This document shows, in pieces, positions 15,006 through 26,762 of a stretch of DNA of 39,014 nt. How positions within the stretch are numbered: position 1 is the first letter of the stretch; each line of letters opens with the position of its first letter. The notes below the pieces were generated by a model that worked only from the letters and a program-made list of their open reading frames with translations, had not been told where the DNA came from and searched no databases. Position numbers and translations under genes: made by a program. The DNA comes from Prevotella aurantiaca JCM 15754. Its GTDB lineage: Bacteria > Bacteroidota > Bacteroidia > Bacteroidales > Bacteroidaceae. The DNA is taken from assembly GCF_000614025.1 (NCBI RefSeq), contig NZ_BAKF01000023.1, positions 1 to 39,014 of the forward strand, read 5' to 3'.

Positions 15006-16856
15006 TTAGAACTCTAAAACCATTGCTTGGCGTGCACTTAAAGGTACATCAGTTGATAGAGATATTGTTTTGCCTGTAGTAACGTCGCGTGCAATGTTTT
15101 GTTTACCAATGATTTCTGCATAGCGTTTAACTTCCAGCTTGTTAGCACTGTTGCGTCCGTTGAGGATAGTCATAACGTTTTTACCATTGTATTGACGAGC
15201 AATAACATATACTCCGTTGTGAGGAATGAACTGAGTTTGCTTGCCTTGGGTAATAACTTCGTTACCTTGGCGCCAGTGGAGTAGGCGTGAAGTCCAGTCA
15301 AACATAGCATTTTCCTCCGCAGTACGCCCTTCTCGTGTGAATTTATTGGCTTTATCGCCTACGAAACCGCCAGGAAAATCTTTACGAACATTGCCGTCTG
15401 TCGTCTCTTTTGTACCATTCATGAGTATCTCCGTACCATAATAGAGTTGTGGAATACGGTTCATAGTGAGCAATAAAGCATATGCTTGCTTCAGTGCCAG
15501 GGTATCTTTGCCATTTCCAAGGAAGCGATCAGTGTCATGATTTTCTATGAATGCCATTACGCTAGAGGGGTTTGGATACAGGTAATCGTAGCACAATGAG
15601 TTGTAAATGCGGTTAAATCCCTTCCACCAATCATCGGTTTCCTCGTTCTTTGCCATTGAAAGGCGGTCGAAAAAGGCAAAGTCCATAACAGTTTTCAAGT
15701 AACTATTCTCTTCAGAAAGCTTACTGTTTTTTTGCCATGCAGCCGTGTAAGCAGGCTCAGTAACCCATGTTTCGCCCACAGTATTGAAGTTTGGATATTC
15801 CTTATCAATCCGTTTCATCCATTCAGCCATTGCTGTTCGGTCGGCATAAGGGTATGTGTCCATACGAATACCATCTATTCCAACAGTTTCTATCCACCAT
15901 ATTGAGTTCTGAATGAGGTACTGCATAACATGCGAATTGCGCTGATTGAGGTCAGGCATAGACCTTACGAACCAGCCATCAACAGTTTCTGCCATATCCA
16001 CTTTGCTTGCATAAGGGTCAAGTACAGGTGTTAGCTTGTACGAAGTCTGTAGTCCGTAGTTAGGATTATTGAACCAATCTTTTGCAGGAACATCCTTTCC
16101 CCATGGGTGATAGTCGCCACAATGGTTGAAAATCATGTCCATTACCACCTTCATTCCACGCTTATGGCAGGCATCTGTAAGTGTTTTGTAGTCGTCGTTT
16201 GTGCCAAATCGAGGGTCAACTCGATAGTAATCGGTTGTAGCATAGCCATGATAGGTGCTATGTTTGCCTCCATCAGCAGGGCGATCGTTTTCTAAAACGG
16301 GTGTAAACCAAAGAGCAGTAACACCCAAATCGGTGAAATAGTCGAGGTGTTGTATAAGTCCAGCAATGTCGCCACCATGTCTAAGACTTGGCTCATTGCG
16401 GTTGCAGAGCTGGTCTTGCATACCTTTTACAATGTCATTCTTTGGGTTGCCATTGGCAAAACGGTCAGGCATAAGCATATAAAGAACGTCAGAGTTATCA
16501 AAACCTTTGCGTTCCTCACCGCTCATAGCACGATCAAGTAAGGTATATTTTACTGTTGTTTTCTGCTTCCCAAGTTTGAAGTCAATGTTCATCGTACCAG
16601 CTTTGGCATCTTTTAGATTAAGATAGATGAGCAAGTAGTTGGGCGAATCAAGTCGAACAAGGGAGTCAATGCGCACGTTTGGATAGTTTATTGTAACTTC
16701 TGCATTACGGATATTGTCGCCGTAAGCCATTAGTTGGAGCGAAGCATCTTTCATTCCTACAAACCAATTTGTAGGGTCTATCTTCTTGATTTCAATCTTT
16801 GCGTTGGCTGTTATCATTAAAAAACAGAGCGATAGCAATAAAGTTAATCGTTTCAT
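15006..16856 (-). CDS. susA: Periplasmic GH13 alpha-amylase/neopullulanase (SusA-like)
   Basis: 616 residues with a signal peptide (MKRLTLLLSLCFLMITANA), close to the length of B. theta SusA. An N-terminal beta domain (about 20-110) precedes the GH13 barrel. All four conserved regions are visible: DMIFNH, GIRMD (nucleophile about Asp333), VGETW (acid/base about Glu362) and ENHD (about Asp441). It hydrolyses starch oligosaccharides, pullulan or cyclodextrins in the periplasm. It is last in the operon, 9 bp after the pullulanase gene. Confidence 0.9.
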   Translation of the reverse strand: MKRLTLLLSLCFLMITANAKIEIKKIDPTNWFVGMKDASLQLMAYGDNIRNAEVTINYPNVRIDSLVRLDSPNYLLIYLNLKDAKAGTMNIDFKLGKQKTTVKYTLLDRAMSGEERKGFDNSDVLYMLMPDRFANGNPKNDIVKGMQDQLCNRNEPSLRHGGDIAGLIQHLDYFTDLGVTALWFTPVLENDRPADGGKHSTYHGYATTDYYRVDPRFGTNDDYKTLTDACHKRGMKVVMDMIFNHCGDYHPWGKDVPAKDWFNNPNYGLQTSYKLTPVLDPYASKVDMAETVDGWFVRSMPDLNQRNSHVMQYLIQNSIWWIETVGIDGIRMDTYPYADRTAMAEWMKRIDKEYPNFNTVGETWVTEPAYTAAWQKNSKLSEENSYLKTVMDFAFFDRLSMAKNEETDDWWKGFNRIYNSLCYDYLYPNPSSVMAFIENHDTDRFLGNGKDTLALKQAYALLLTMNRIPQLYYGTEILMNGTKETTDGNVRKDFPGGFVGDKANKFTREGRTAEENAMFDWTSRLLHWRQGNEVITQGKQTQFIPHNGVYVIARQYNGKNVMTILNGRNSANKLEVKRYAEIIGKQNIARDVTTGKTISLSTDVPLSARQAMVLEF

Positions 16857-16865
16857 TTCTAAAGT

Positions 16866-18779
16866 TTAGTCGTGTAAAATAAGTGCATTTTGTGCGTCAA
16901 CCATAACCTCTCCACCTTCCATTTGGCCAATTCCAGCCTCGTCAATCACTCCGTTATTGGCTACAATGGTATATTTCCCTTTTGGAATATTAATGCTTTG
17001 GAGATTAGAACTGCCGTTTAACACCACGTATATGTTATTCCACTTGTCGCCACCGGCATGATTTTTCAATCTGAAAGCAACGAGACAGTCTTGTGTTGGT
17101 AGGAATTCGAGATGCTTTCGTACGAGTTCTGCACTGCCAAGGCGGAACGCTGGGTGCGCTTTACGCATCTGAATGAGTCCTTTATAGTAAGCAAAGACTT
17201 GTGGATACTTCTTTAAGTTGTTCCAATCAAGGTGGTTTATCTCGTCAGGAGAATTGTATGAGTTGTGCACTCCCTTCTTATCGCGCAGCATTTCTTCACC
17301 AGATAGCATGAAAGGAATACCCTGTGAGGTGAAGACAGCAGTTTGAGCAAGTAGATTTAAGCGGATAAGTGCGTCAATATCATAGGCAACTTCAGGGATA
17401 GATGCCTTCAATCGATCAACTAAACACATGTCGTCGTGACAGCTAACATACGAAATCATCTGCGTAGGCTCTTTTGCCCAAGCTTCTTTCGTATAGTTTA
17501 CCTTTGTATAATCAACCTGTGGATGGGCTATCATACCTGTAATTCCCGCTTTAATACTTTCTTCAAAACCAGCAAGACCACCGAGGAAAGCTGCTTGTTT
17601 ATCGTCAGAGAATGGGCCACGGAGGGCATCGCGCAACTCATCAGAGAAGGCTGCAATGCCTGGCATCTGCTTTATGTGAGCCTTGAGTGCTAGCTTTTCG
17701 GTAGGGTAGGCGCAGGTTCCAGCAGTCCAACCTTCGCCATAAATAAAGATATTTGGGTCGATTGCGGTAAGTTCTTTGCGAATAAGGTTCATCGTTTCGA
17801 TATCGTGTATACCCATAAGGTCTACTCGGAATCCGTCAATATGATATTCATTAACCCAATATTTCATACTTTCGAGCATAAATTGTCGCATTAACGACTT
17901 TTCAGAAGCAGTTTCGTTTCCACAGCCAGAACCATTACTTGGTTTTCCATCAGCCGTATATCTATAGTATGCCATAGGGAAAGTACGGTCGAAATTTCCT
18001 CCAGCTATATCGAAAGTATGGTTATAAACCACATCAAGAATAACACGAATACCCGCTTTATGCAAGGCTTGTACCATTTGTTTAAATTCTAGAATGCGTC
18101 GTGTAGGTTGCTCCGCATCGAACGAATAGCTACCTTCTGGAACGTTATAGTTTAGAGGGTCGTAGCCCCAATTGTATTGAGGAGTTGTTGTATTCGATTC
18201 ATCAATAGATGCAAAGTCGAACGATGGTAGAATATGCACAGCGTTTACGCCCAACTCTTTTAAATGTTTTATAGCCTTTTGTTCGGTAAGCGCAAGAAAT
18301 TTGCCCTTATTTACAAGACCAGAAGAAGGGTCAATAGAGAAGTCTCTGTGGTGCATTTCGTATATAATAAGGTCTGCAGGATTCTTCAAAGTTAAGCGAT
18401 GGTCGTTGTTCCAGCCAGTTGGATTGGTAGTTTGCATATCTACAATTGCACCACGATGTCCATTTATGCCAACAGCTTTGGCAAAAACGCCAGGTGTTTC
18501 ACCTCGTCCAATGTCGAACGTATAGAACTTTCCTTTCAAATCTCCATTGATAGTAGTTTCCCAAACATTCGTAGCTGTTTGCTTCATTTTTATCTTTTTT
18601 ATTGCATTGCCACCCCTTCCTGTGTCGTATATACGCAGTATAGGTTTTTTGGGAGCATTCAGTTTGAACGTAGTTTGCTTTGGAGAGTAGCTAACTTCGT
18701 TAAAAACACTTTGTGCTTGTACTGTTAGTGCGAGCAGAAAAGTAGTCATTAGCGTGAAAATACTATATTTTAGTTTCAT
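16866..18779 (-). CDS. pulA: Type I pullulanase (GH13_14), exported
   Basis: 637 residues. Signal peptide MKLKYSIFTLMTTFLLALTV with QAQ at the cut site. An N-terminal beta (CBM48-like) domain is followed by YEMHHRDFS and YNWGYDPLNYNVPEGSY, the latter being the classical type I pullulanase signature. Catalytic motifs: ILDVVYNH, GFRVDLMG (nucleophile about Asp320), YGEGW (acid/base about Glu349) and SCHDD. It debranches alpha-1,6 links of pullulan or limit dextrins. It sits between susB (43 bp) and susA (9 bp). Many pullulanases are lipoproteins or much longer; this one looks like a soluble periplasmic form. Confidence 0.93.
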   Translation of the reverse strand: MKLKYSIFTLMTTFLLALTVQAQSVFNEVSYSPKQTTFKLNAPKKPILRIYDTGRGGNAIKKIKMKQTATNVWETTINGDLKGKFYTFDIGRGETPGVFAKAVGINGHRGAIVDMQTTNPTGWNNDHRLTLKNPADLIIYEMHHRDFSIDPSSGLVNKGKFLALTEQKAIKHLKELGVNAVHILPSFDFASIDESNTTTPQYNWGYDPLNYNVPEGSYSFDAEQPTRRILEFKQMVQALHKAGIRVILDVVYNHTFDIAGGNFDRTFPMAYYRYTADGKPSNGSGCGNETASEKSLMRQFMLESMKYWVNEYHIDGFRVDLMGIHDIETMNLIRKELTAIDPNIFIYGEGWTAGTCAYPTEKLALKAHIKQMPGIAAFSDELRDALRGPFSDDKQAAFLGGLAGFEESIKAGITGMIAHPQVDYTKVNYTKEAWAKEPTQMISYVSCHDDMCLVDRLKASIPEVAYDIDALIRLNLLAQTAVFTSQGIPFMLSGEEMLRDKKGVHNSYNSPDEINHLDWNNLKKYPQVFAYYKGLIQMRKAHPAFRLGSAELVRKHLEFLPTQDCLVAFRLKNHAGGDKWNNIYVVLNGSSNLQSINIPKGKYTIVANNGVIDEAGIGQMEGGEVMVDAQNALILHD

Positions 18780-18822
18780 GTTAGTTATATTGTTACTTTG
18801 TTAAGTTCCTTATATTGTATTT

Positions 18823-21051
<2,229 letters not shown>

Positions 21052-21113
21052 TTATTCTTATATATATAAGTAGTGGGGCGCAGTAGAAATACGCCCCATT
21101 ACCCTAATTCTTA

Positions 21114-23807
21114 TTATCTTCCAGACCTAAGAATCAGTTCTGTTATCGTATTATTAAAATCTTCGTTCTTCATTAATTGTTCTATGCTGACGTGCATTCG
21201 GTATCGCCAATAGTGTTTGGGATTGGCTGGAATGTTAATGCGTTCAGCATCGGCATTGGCTAAGCGTAGGTGTTCATCAATGCTCATCCAGTCCTGAATA
21301 CTAAGAATACAGAGCATACTTGGCGATGTCAAGTGTCGCTCAACTATGTCTTTTGCCAACCAACCCGGCATTGGGTGTGGAGCTGGTCCGCCTTGGTGTA
21401 ACATTGTATTGTAGTATTCTTGTGCTCTGTTCCAATCTTCGTCCCACCATTGTCGTAATGTAGCCATATCATGGGTAGAAATTGTGCAGACACTGCGATA
21501 GGGATTGGAACCTAAATGTCCAAATCTTACATGTGGATCTTTAGGCATTGATTGTATTTCGAGGCTTAATATGCGTAGTTCATTCATAACCCAAGCGACA
21601 CAATCGGGTACCATTCCCAGGTCTTCGGCGCATACAAGCATACGTGTAGCGTTCACTAACTTCGGCAATTTCTTCATAGCTTCTTGATACCAATATTGGT
21701 TGTTGCGGCGATAGAAATAGTCGTTGTAAAGCGTGTTGAAAGCATTCTTGTCGCAATCGTATAGACTTTCGTAGATGAAGTCCATCTGAACGCTAATGCG
21801 TGGGTGGAATTTGTTAGGGTCTTTATGGTCGCGTACAAAGAGTACATCGCTGATTAGAGCATATAAACCATCACGAATCCAGATATCTTTGTCGGTTTCT
21901 TTACCCTTAAAAGCTGCTTCTACTTTGCGTTGTGTATCGTATTCTGGACGCATTTTGTAGCGATTACCCCATGTTTTTTCTATGTATTTATCGCGTACTT
22001 CGTTCGTATGCTCACGGAAAATACGGTCTAATACCCAATCGGTAATGAAAGGTTCTGTGAATAATTCCTCTTGCCAGCGTAGTCCATAGCCTTCTACTTC
22101 TTCGCGTGTCATACCCAATGCTGGTGCGAACTGACCTAAAAGACCGTGCACTGCATTGGCTGGAATTTCCCAAATGCGGAAGAAACCTAACACGTGGTCT
22201 ATGCGGTAAGCATCAAAATAGTTTGCCATATTCTGGAAACGATGTAACCACCACTTACAACCATCGGCTATCATAGCGTCCCAATTATATGTTGGGAAGC
22301 CCCAATTCTGTCCGTTTACTGAGAAATCATCGGGCGGTGCACCAGCTTGACCATTCAAATTGAAGTAGCGTGGTTCCATCCACACATCGCAGCCATTACG
22401 ATTTACGCCAATAGGAATATCGCCTTTGAGAATAACGTGCTTTGAAATTGCGTATTCATGTACAGCTTTTAGCTGGCTACTCAATATGAATTGTACGTAA
22501 TAGTAGAACTCAACACTCTTGTAAGCCTTGCTACCACTTGTAGAGAGTTGCTTTCTTTCTGCTTCGTCCCATTGGTTGTGGTCTGGCCATTTAGCAAATT
22601 CTGCAGTACCGTACTTATCGCGTAGCATGCTGTATTGTGCATAAGGAACCAACCAACTTTCGTTTTCTGTGAAGAATTTCTTATACTCTTTACTTGCAAT
22701 TGTGTCTTTTCCTTCTTGCTCAAAGATGAGTTTAAGATAAGCTAATTTAAGTTCGTTAACACGTTCGTAGTCTATTTGTGGTAGTGCATTCAGTTTTTTG
22801 CGTTCATTTTCGAAGCGTTCGCGTTGTATCTTGTCTTTTAATGCAGGCAGAAGATTTAGGTTTACATACTGTGGATGCAGTGCAAAGATAGAGATACAGC
22901 TATAAGGATAAGAGTCTGTCCACGTGTGTGTGATGGTAGTATCGTTTATTGGCAGGATTTGAAGTGCCTTTTGTTGAGTTGAACTTACCCAATCTATCAT
23001 TTTCTTTAGGTCGCCAAAGTCTCCAACACCGAAGCTATCATCAGATCGTAGAGAGAATAACGGCACAAGTGTACCGGCTACGCGCATTGTGGGTAAAGTG
23101 AAATAGGCTTCGTCTAGTTCGTATATTATAGCATCGCCTTCCTCCATTGAAGGTAGTTCAATGGTGCGGTTGTTACAATTCTCCCACATTGGAGAGTATT
23201 CTTTGTTAGAGTTTACAATAATAAACTTGAACTCTAACTTGTTGCTTGCCAGACGATTTACATCGAAACATACAGCCCATTCGTTGGTAGAAACCTGTGT
23301 CATTTTTACAGCTTTCTGCTCTTTCCACGATCCCAATAGTGGGTCTGCTCCTATTAAATAAAGCGAATCGCCTACACTAAGCTGAGGTGCACGCACCTTT
23401 AAGCATACATATTTGCTGAATTTCTCTAATTTTAGGTTCTCTGGTTTTGCACCAACAATACAGTCGGTTACGGCAGAAGAGTATAAGAAAGCATTGTCAG
23501 GAATTTCTCTCCAATGGTCGAATATCCTGTAATTCAATGCTTGCGATGAATTGAACATTACCCTATGAGGTGCAACACTCCACCCACGACGCTCCTCGTG
23601 GTCGCCAACGTGTACACTATAAAAGTAGTCTATCACCGTGCCGGGCTTTATTTCTTTGTTAATATCCACTGTCCAAACCAGTCCATCGTACGTGTGCATT
23701 CTGTATTGGCACACCGAATTGGCTTCGGAACCCTCGTTACCTACTATATTAAGAACAAGTTCTTGTCCGTAATATGTCTTGTATTCTATATTAAATTGTA
23801 AGTTCAT
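21114..23807 (-). CDS. malQ: DPE2-type 4-alpha-glucanotransferase (GH77 with CBM20)
   Basis: The start is taken at 23807 (MNLQFNIEYKTYYGQELVLN), giving 897 residues. A longer frame from 23891 would start inside the operator palindrome and upstream of the promoter. Two starch-binding CBM20-like modules precede the enzyme (about 1-110 and 125-230; SLYLIGADPLLGSWKEQKAV is typical of the second). The GH77 core follows, split by a helical insertion as in plant DPE2. Catalytic residues: RIDHVLG (nucleophile about Asp537), AEDLG (about Glu728) and STHDM (about Asp780). No signal peptide, so it acts in the cytoplasm, moving glucosyl units between malto-oligosaccharides or glycogen. First gene of the operon. 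Confidence 0.93.
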   Translation of the reverse strand: MNLQFNIEYKTYYGQELVLNIVGNEGSEANSVCQYRMHTYDGLVWTVDINKEIKPGTVIDYFYSVHVGDHEERRGWSVAPHRVMFNSSQALNYRIFDHWREIPDNAFLYSSAVTDCIVGAKPENLKLEKFSKYVCLKVRAPQLSVGDSLYLIGADPLLGSWKEQKAVKMTQVSTNEWAVCFDVNRLASNKLEFKFIIVNSNKEYSPMWENCNNRTIELPSMEEGDAIIYELDEAYFTLPTMRVAGTLVPLFSLRSDDSFGVGDFGDLKKMIDWVSSTQQKALQILPINDTTITHTWTDSYPYSCISIFALHPQYVNLNLLPALKDKIQRERFENERKKLNALPQIDYERVNELKLAYLKLIFEQEGKDTIASKEYKKFFTENESWLVPYAQYSMLRDKYGTAEFAKWPDHNQWDEAERKQLSTSGSKAYKSVEFYYYVQFILSSQLKAVHEYAISKHVILKGDIPIGVNRNGCDVWMEPRYFNLNGQAGAPPDDFSVNGQNWGFPTYNWDAMIADGCKWWLHRFQNMANYFDAYRIDHVLGFFRIWEIPANAVHGLLGQFAPALGMTREEVEGYGLRWQEELFTEPFITDWVLDRIFREHTNEVRDKYIEKTWGNRYKMRPEYDTQRKVEAAFKGKETDKDIWIRDGLYALISDVLFVRDHKDPNKFHPRISVQMDFIYESLYDCDKNAFNTLYNDYFYRRNNQYWYQEAMKKLPKLVNATRMLVCAEDLGMVPDCVAWVMNELRILSLEIQSMPKDPHVRFGHLGSNPYRSVCTISTHDMATLRQWWDEDWNRAQEYYNTMLHQGGPAPHPMPGWLAKDIVERHLTSPSMLCILSIQDWMSIDEHLRLANADAERINIPANPKHYWRYRMHVSIEQLMKNEDFNNTITELILRSGR

Positions 23808-23828
23808 ATAGTTGTTAGTTATATGGCT

Positions 23829-23860
23829 CAAAGGTAGTAATAATAAAACGAACTTGCAAA
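23829..23860 (-). promoter_or_regulatory. Promoter of the starch operon
   Basis: On the minus strand TTTG (23857-23860), a 20-bp spacer and TACCTTTG (23829-23836) match the Bacteroidetes consensus exactly. The leader to the ATG at 23807 is only about 15-20 nt, which supports the chosen start. Confidence 0.8.
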
Positions 23861-23890
23861 ACCTTTTTGCTCGTTTTTTGATTAATATCA

Positions 23891-23904
23891 TGCAAACGTT
23901 TGCA
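23891..23904. promoter_or_regulatory. LacI-family-like operator upstream of the starch operon
   Basis: TGCAAACGTTTGCA is a perfect 14-bp palindrome with a central CG, the form bound by LacI-family regulators (compare PurR GCAAACGTTTGC). It lies 30 bp upstream of the -33 box, a position more usual for an activator than for steric repression. No LacI-family gene is in the window. Confidence 0.6.
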
Positions 23905-24473
23905 ATTTCTGAAAACGAACACTATAAGACGCTATATAATGCTATGTCTGGGTGGCTTTTTGCACATCTTGCAACTACTTTTTGATGATTGAAACATATT
24001 GATTGTAATAAGTTTTAGGTGTTAATAAATGTTGGTAAATGTTTATAAAAGCCCTTGCTAAGTTACAAATGACGCCCACTTTCCGAACAAACATCTTGCT
24101 CTTCTCGAAAAAATGCAGTTATAGGTGTGTAAACTTAATTTGCTGAACAACAAATATGTATGCGTTAGAAGGGTAGAAGTGTGCAACGTTATTGAGGCTG
24201 AAAAGTAGCATTTAGACCATAAATTAAGAAGTATCGATGATATTTCAAGAGGTAAAACAGCCTCTCTTGCAACGTAATAGTGCCTGTTTTGCACAGCAAA
24301 ACAGGCACTATTACTCGGTAAAACCTATCGTTTTATAAAACAAGGGCGAATTAAACAGCTTTCAACAGCGTCTTTTTTATTTTTTAGCTACGTTTGTCTT
24401 GCGTTTTTGAAATTAACATTTGCTGTTGTAATAACTTTGTTTTTAACTTTCGTTTGCAGAACGATGGAGTTAC
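23905..24473. other. Intergenic region upstream of malQ
   Basis: Apart from array C (24251-24338) nothing certain is seen. A 78-codon minus frame (24058-24294) runs into the array, has no recognisable features and is not called. Confidence 0.6.
24251..24338. repeat. 22-bp-period array C with a perfect 18-bp hairpin
   Basis: Units start at 24251, 24273, 24295 and 24317, each opening GTAA or GCAA. The second and third units are mirror images: TAATAGTGCCTGTTTTGC (24274-24291) and its exact complement (24295-24312) flank a 3-nt loop. The core TAATAGTGCCTGTTTT is the same as in array B. The hairpin lacks a T-run on either side. Confidence 0.85.
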
Positions 24474-25694
24474 TTAAACACTTGCTTCTTGACCAGCAAC
24501 ATAGCCCGTTGTCCATGCAGCTTGTAGGTTAAATCCGCCTGTAATGGCGTCAATATCAAGTACTTCACCCGCAAAGAAAAGCCCTTCGCATACTTTGCTT
24601 TCCAGCGTATTAGGGTTAATGCTTTTCAAACTAACACCGCCACAGGTTACAAACTCATCGCGAAAGCTTCCTTTACCCGAAATCTGGTGCACGTCGTTCG
24701 TTAGCGTTTCAACGAGTTTGTGCAATGCTTTCTTTCCCAACTCGCCCCAACGCTTTTCTTTTTCTATTCCTGCACGGTCCAGTAGATACTCCCAAAGGCG
24801 AGTAGGGAGGTCGTATGGGCGAATGTTTGCCATTTGTTTCTTTGGATTCTCGGTTGCTATGGCAACGAGATTCTGCTCCACCAGCTGTGTATTCGTTTCG
24901 TAAAGCCAGTTCACTGCCACTGCCGATTGGTAGTTGTTCTCTGCCAAATGGCGTGCTGCATACGATGATAGCTTCAGCGCAGCAGGTCCACTCATACCCC
25001 AATGGGTAACAAGTAATGCGCCATCGCTACGGAATTTGGTTGCTGGAATTGAGAGTTGAACAGGTTCAACCACTGTTCCCATCTGGTTGCAGAATGCTTT
25101 TTCGGAGATGTTAAAGGTGAAAAGCGAAGGCACCGGCGTTTCTATCTTGTGCCCTAAGTCAGCTAAATACTGTAAGCCTGTGGCACGTGGCGAACCTCCA
25201 GTCGTAACAATCACCTTGTCGAATGTTCGCAACGGTTTATCTTTGAAGTGTACTTCAATTTTTCCCTGAGCTTGTTTGGCAATGCTTGTGAGTGCATGAT
25301 GCAGGCAAACAGAAACGCCAAGGCGTTGCGCCGTGCGTGTTAAGCAATCTATAATGACCTGCGAATCTTGCGCTTGAGGGAACACACAATTGTCGTTTTG
25401 CGTAACCAATCGAACGCCATGCGCCTCGAACCATTGGTAAGCATCGTTGTAATCGAACCTTTTAAAGAGCCTTTTAAGCAGTTTGTCGCCACGTGGATAT
25501 GCCTGCTTCAGGTCGGTTATGTCTACAAAAGAGTTGGTTAGGTTGCATCGTCCGCCTCCTGATACACCCACTTTAGCCAATACACGACCCGCCTTTTCAA
25601 ATATGGTAACAGCAGCATTGGGCTGTGTTGTCTTTGCCGAAATAGCAGCAAAAAAGCCTGCCGCACCTCCTCCTATAATCGCAATGTTCTGCAT
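24474..25694 (-). CDS. HI0933-family flavoprotein (BaiN/RdsA-like oxidoreductase)
   Basis: 406 residues, soluble. The FAD dinucleotide motif IIGGGAAGFFAAISA is at residues 5-19, with VSGGGRCNLTNS at about 44-55, the family signature. TTGGSPRATG lies near 165-175, and the C-terminal GEVLDIDAITGGFNLQAAW (about 375-393) closes the FAD site. Members include BaiN, but the physiological substrate of most is unknown. The gene stands alone: it has its own promoter and is separated from the fructan operon by a terminator. Confidence 0.88.
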   Translation of the reverse strand: MQNIAIIGGGAAGFFAAISAKTTQPNAAVTIFEKAGRVLAKVGVSGGGRCNLTNSFVDITDLKQAYPRGDKLLKRLFKRFDYNDAYQWFEAHGVRLVTQNDNCVFPQAQDSQVIIDCLTRTAQRLGVSVCLHHALTSIAKQAQGKIEVHFKDKPLRTFDKVIVTTGGSPRATGLQYLADLGHKIETPVPSLFTFNISEKAFCNQMGTVVEPVQLSIPATKFRSDGALLVTHWGMSGPAALKLSSYAARHLAENNYQSAVAVNWLYETNTQLVEQNLVAIATENPKKQMANIRPYDLPTRLWEYLLDRAGIEKEKRWGELGKKALHKLVETLTNDVHQISGKGSFRDEFVTCGGVSLKSINPNTLESKVCEGLFFAGEVLDIDAITGGFNLQAAWTTGYVAGQEASV

Positions 25695-25727
25695 TTACTT
25701 TCTGTTTATTATAATATAAGGTGGCAA

Positions 25728-25759
25728 CAAAGTTACGATAAATGCGTTAAGCGCACAAA
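25728..25759 (-). promoter_or_regulatory. Promoter of the flavoprotein gene
   Basis: On the minus strand TTTG (25756-25759), a 20-bp spacer and TAACTTTG (25728-25735) match the consensus. The ATG at 25694 is about 34 bp further down. Confidence 0.75.
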
Positions 25760-25797
25760 CGTAAGTGTACAAAAGACGATTTTATGGGTAAAAAAGC

Positions 25798-25845
25798 AAG
25801 GCACAAATTGCCGTTTTGCATTATGCTAAGAACAATTTGCGCCTT
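25798..25845 (-). terminator. Terminator of the fructan operon
   Basis: 13-nt arms (25798-25810 and 25833-25845) pair fully on the minus strand, counting one G-U pair. The minus strand then reads GCTTTTTTACC. It lies 25 bp after the stop of the fructokinase gene. Confidence 0.85.
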
Positions 25846-25869
25846 TTCTATAAAAGAAGGAGAATGGTT

Positions 25870-26751
25870 TTATTTCGCTTTTTCTATTAGTTCCTTTGGT
25901 AGTATAGGCATTGCGCCATTCTGAGTACACACGTATGCGCTTGCTTGAACAGCTAAACTGTGGGCCTCAGTAATACATTTGCCTGCAAGAATAGCTGCCG
26001 TGAATGTACCAGTGAACGAGTCTCCCGCTCCAACCGTGTCAGCAACGTCTACAAGAGGAGTCTTTTGGAACGACATAGAATTAGGTGCAAAGACGTAAGA
26101 ACCATTCACACCACAGGTAAGCACGAGCATATCAAGGTTGTATTTGCCAATGAGTAGCCAGCATTTGTTTTCCATATCCAAGCCAGGATAGCCGAAGATG
26201 CGTCCAATAGCGACTAATTCCTCGTCGTTTATCTTCAGTATATTGCATTGTTTGAGCGAGCTTCGAATGATGTTTTCGTTGTAGAAGTTCTGTCGAAGGT
26301 TGATATCGAATATCTTTAAGCAGTCTTTTGGCGTTGCATCGAGGAACTTTTGAATAGTGTTACGGCTTATACTGCTGCGTTGTGCAAGCGAACCGAAGCA
26401 GACAGTACGGCAGTTTTTGGCAATCTCTTCCATTTCTTGAGTGAACGGAATATTGTCCCATGCTACACCTTCCTTTATTTCGTAAGTTGGAATACCCGCA
26501 TCGTCAAGCATTACTTGTACTGTGCCTGTTGGGTAATCCACGATTGGAATTAAATGGTTTATATTCTTTTTCTTGAGTTCTTCTAATGTTTCTTCACCCA
26601 ATTTGTCATTACCAACTGCACTGATAGCAATGGATTCGTATCCGAATTGTCCTACATGGAAAGCGAAGTTTGCAGGTGCTCCACCTATTTTTTTACCTTC
26701 TGGAAGGCAGTCCCAAAGTGCTTCTCCCAGACCAACAATATACTGTTTCAT
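25870..26751 (-). CDS. PfkB-family carbohydrate kinase, probable fructokinase
   Basis: 293 residues, cytoplasmic. N-terminal GLGEALWDCLPEGKKIGGAP matches fructokinase-type PfkB proteins (GE.L.D..P.....GGAPAN). The C-terminal DTVGAGDSFTGTF (about residues 238-250) holds the catalytic Asp and anion hole. In this setting it would phosphorylate the fructose brought in by the MFS carrier 11 bp upstream. Fructose as substrate is inferred from context and the GH32 gene; ribokinase-like activity is the main alternative. Confidence 0.88.
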   Translation of the reverse strand: MKQYIVGLGEALWDCLPEGKKIGGAPANFAFHVGQFGYESIAISAVGNDKLGEETLEELKKKNINHLIPIVDYPTGTVQVMLDDAGIPTYEIKEGVAWDNIPFTQEMEEIAKNCRTVCFGSLAQRSSISRNTIQKFLDATPKDCLKIFDINLRQNFYNENIIRSSLKQCNILKINDEELVAIGRIFGYPGLDMENKCWLLIGKYNLDMLVLTCGVNGSYVFAPNSMSFQKTPLVDVADTVGAGDSFTGTFTAAILAGKCITEAHSLAVQASAYVCTQNGAMPILPKELIEKAK

Positions 26752-26762
26752 AGTTATGATAT

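Noticed and set aside
23808..23891. N-terminal extension of the GH77 protein
   Set aside because: It would start within the operator palindrome and upstream of the promoter and its hydrophobic stretch is unlike GH77; a start at 23807 fits the promoter.
24058..24294. 78-codon minus-strand frame
   Set aside because: It starts inside array C, has no domain, and lacks a promoter.
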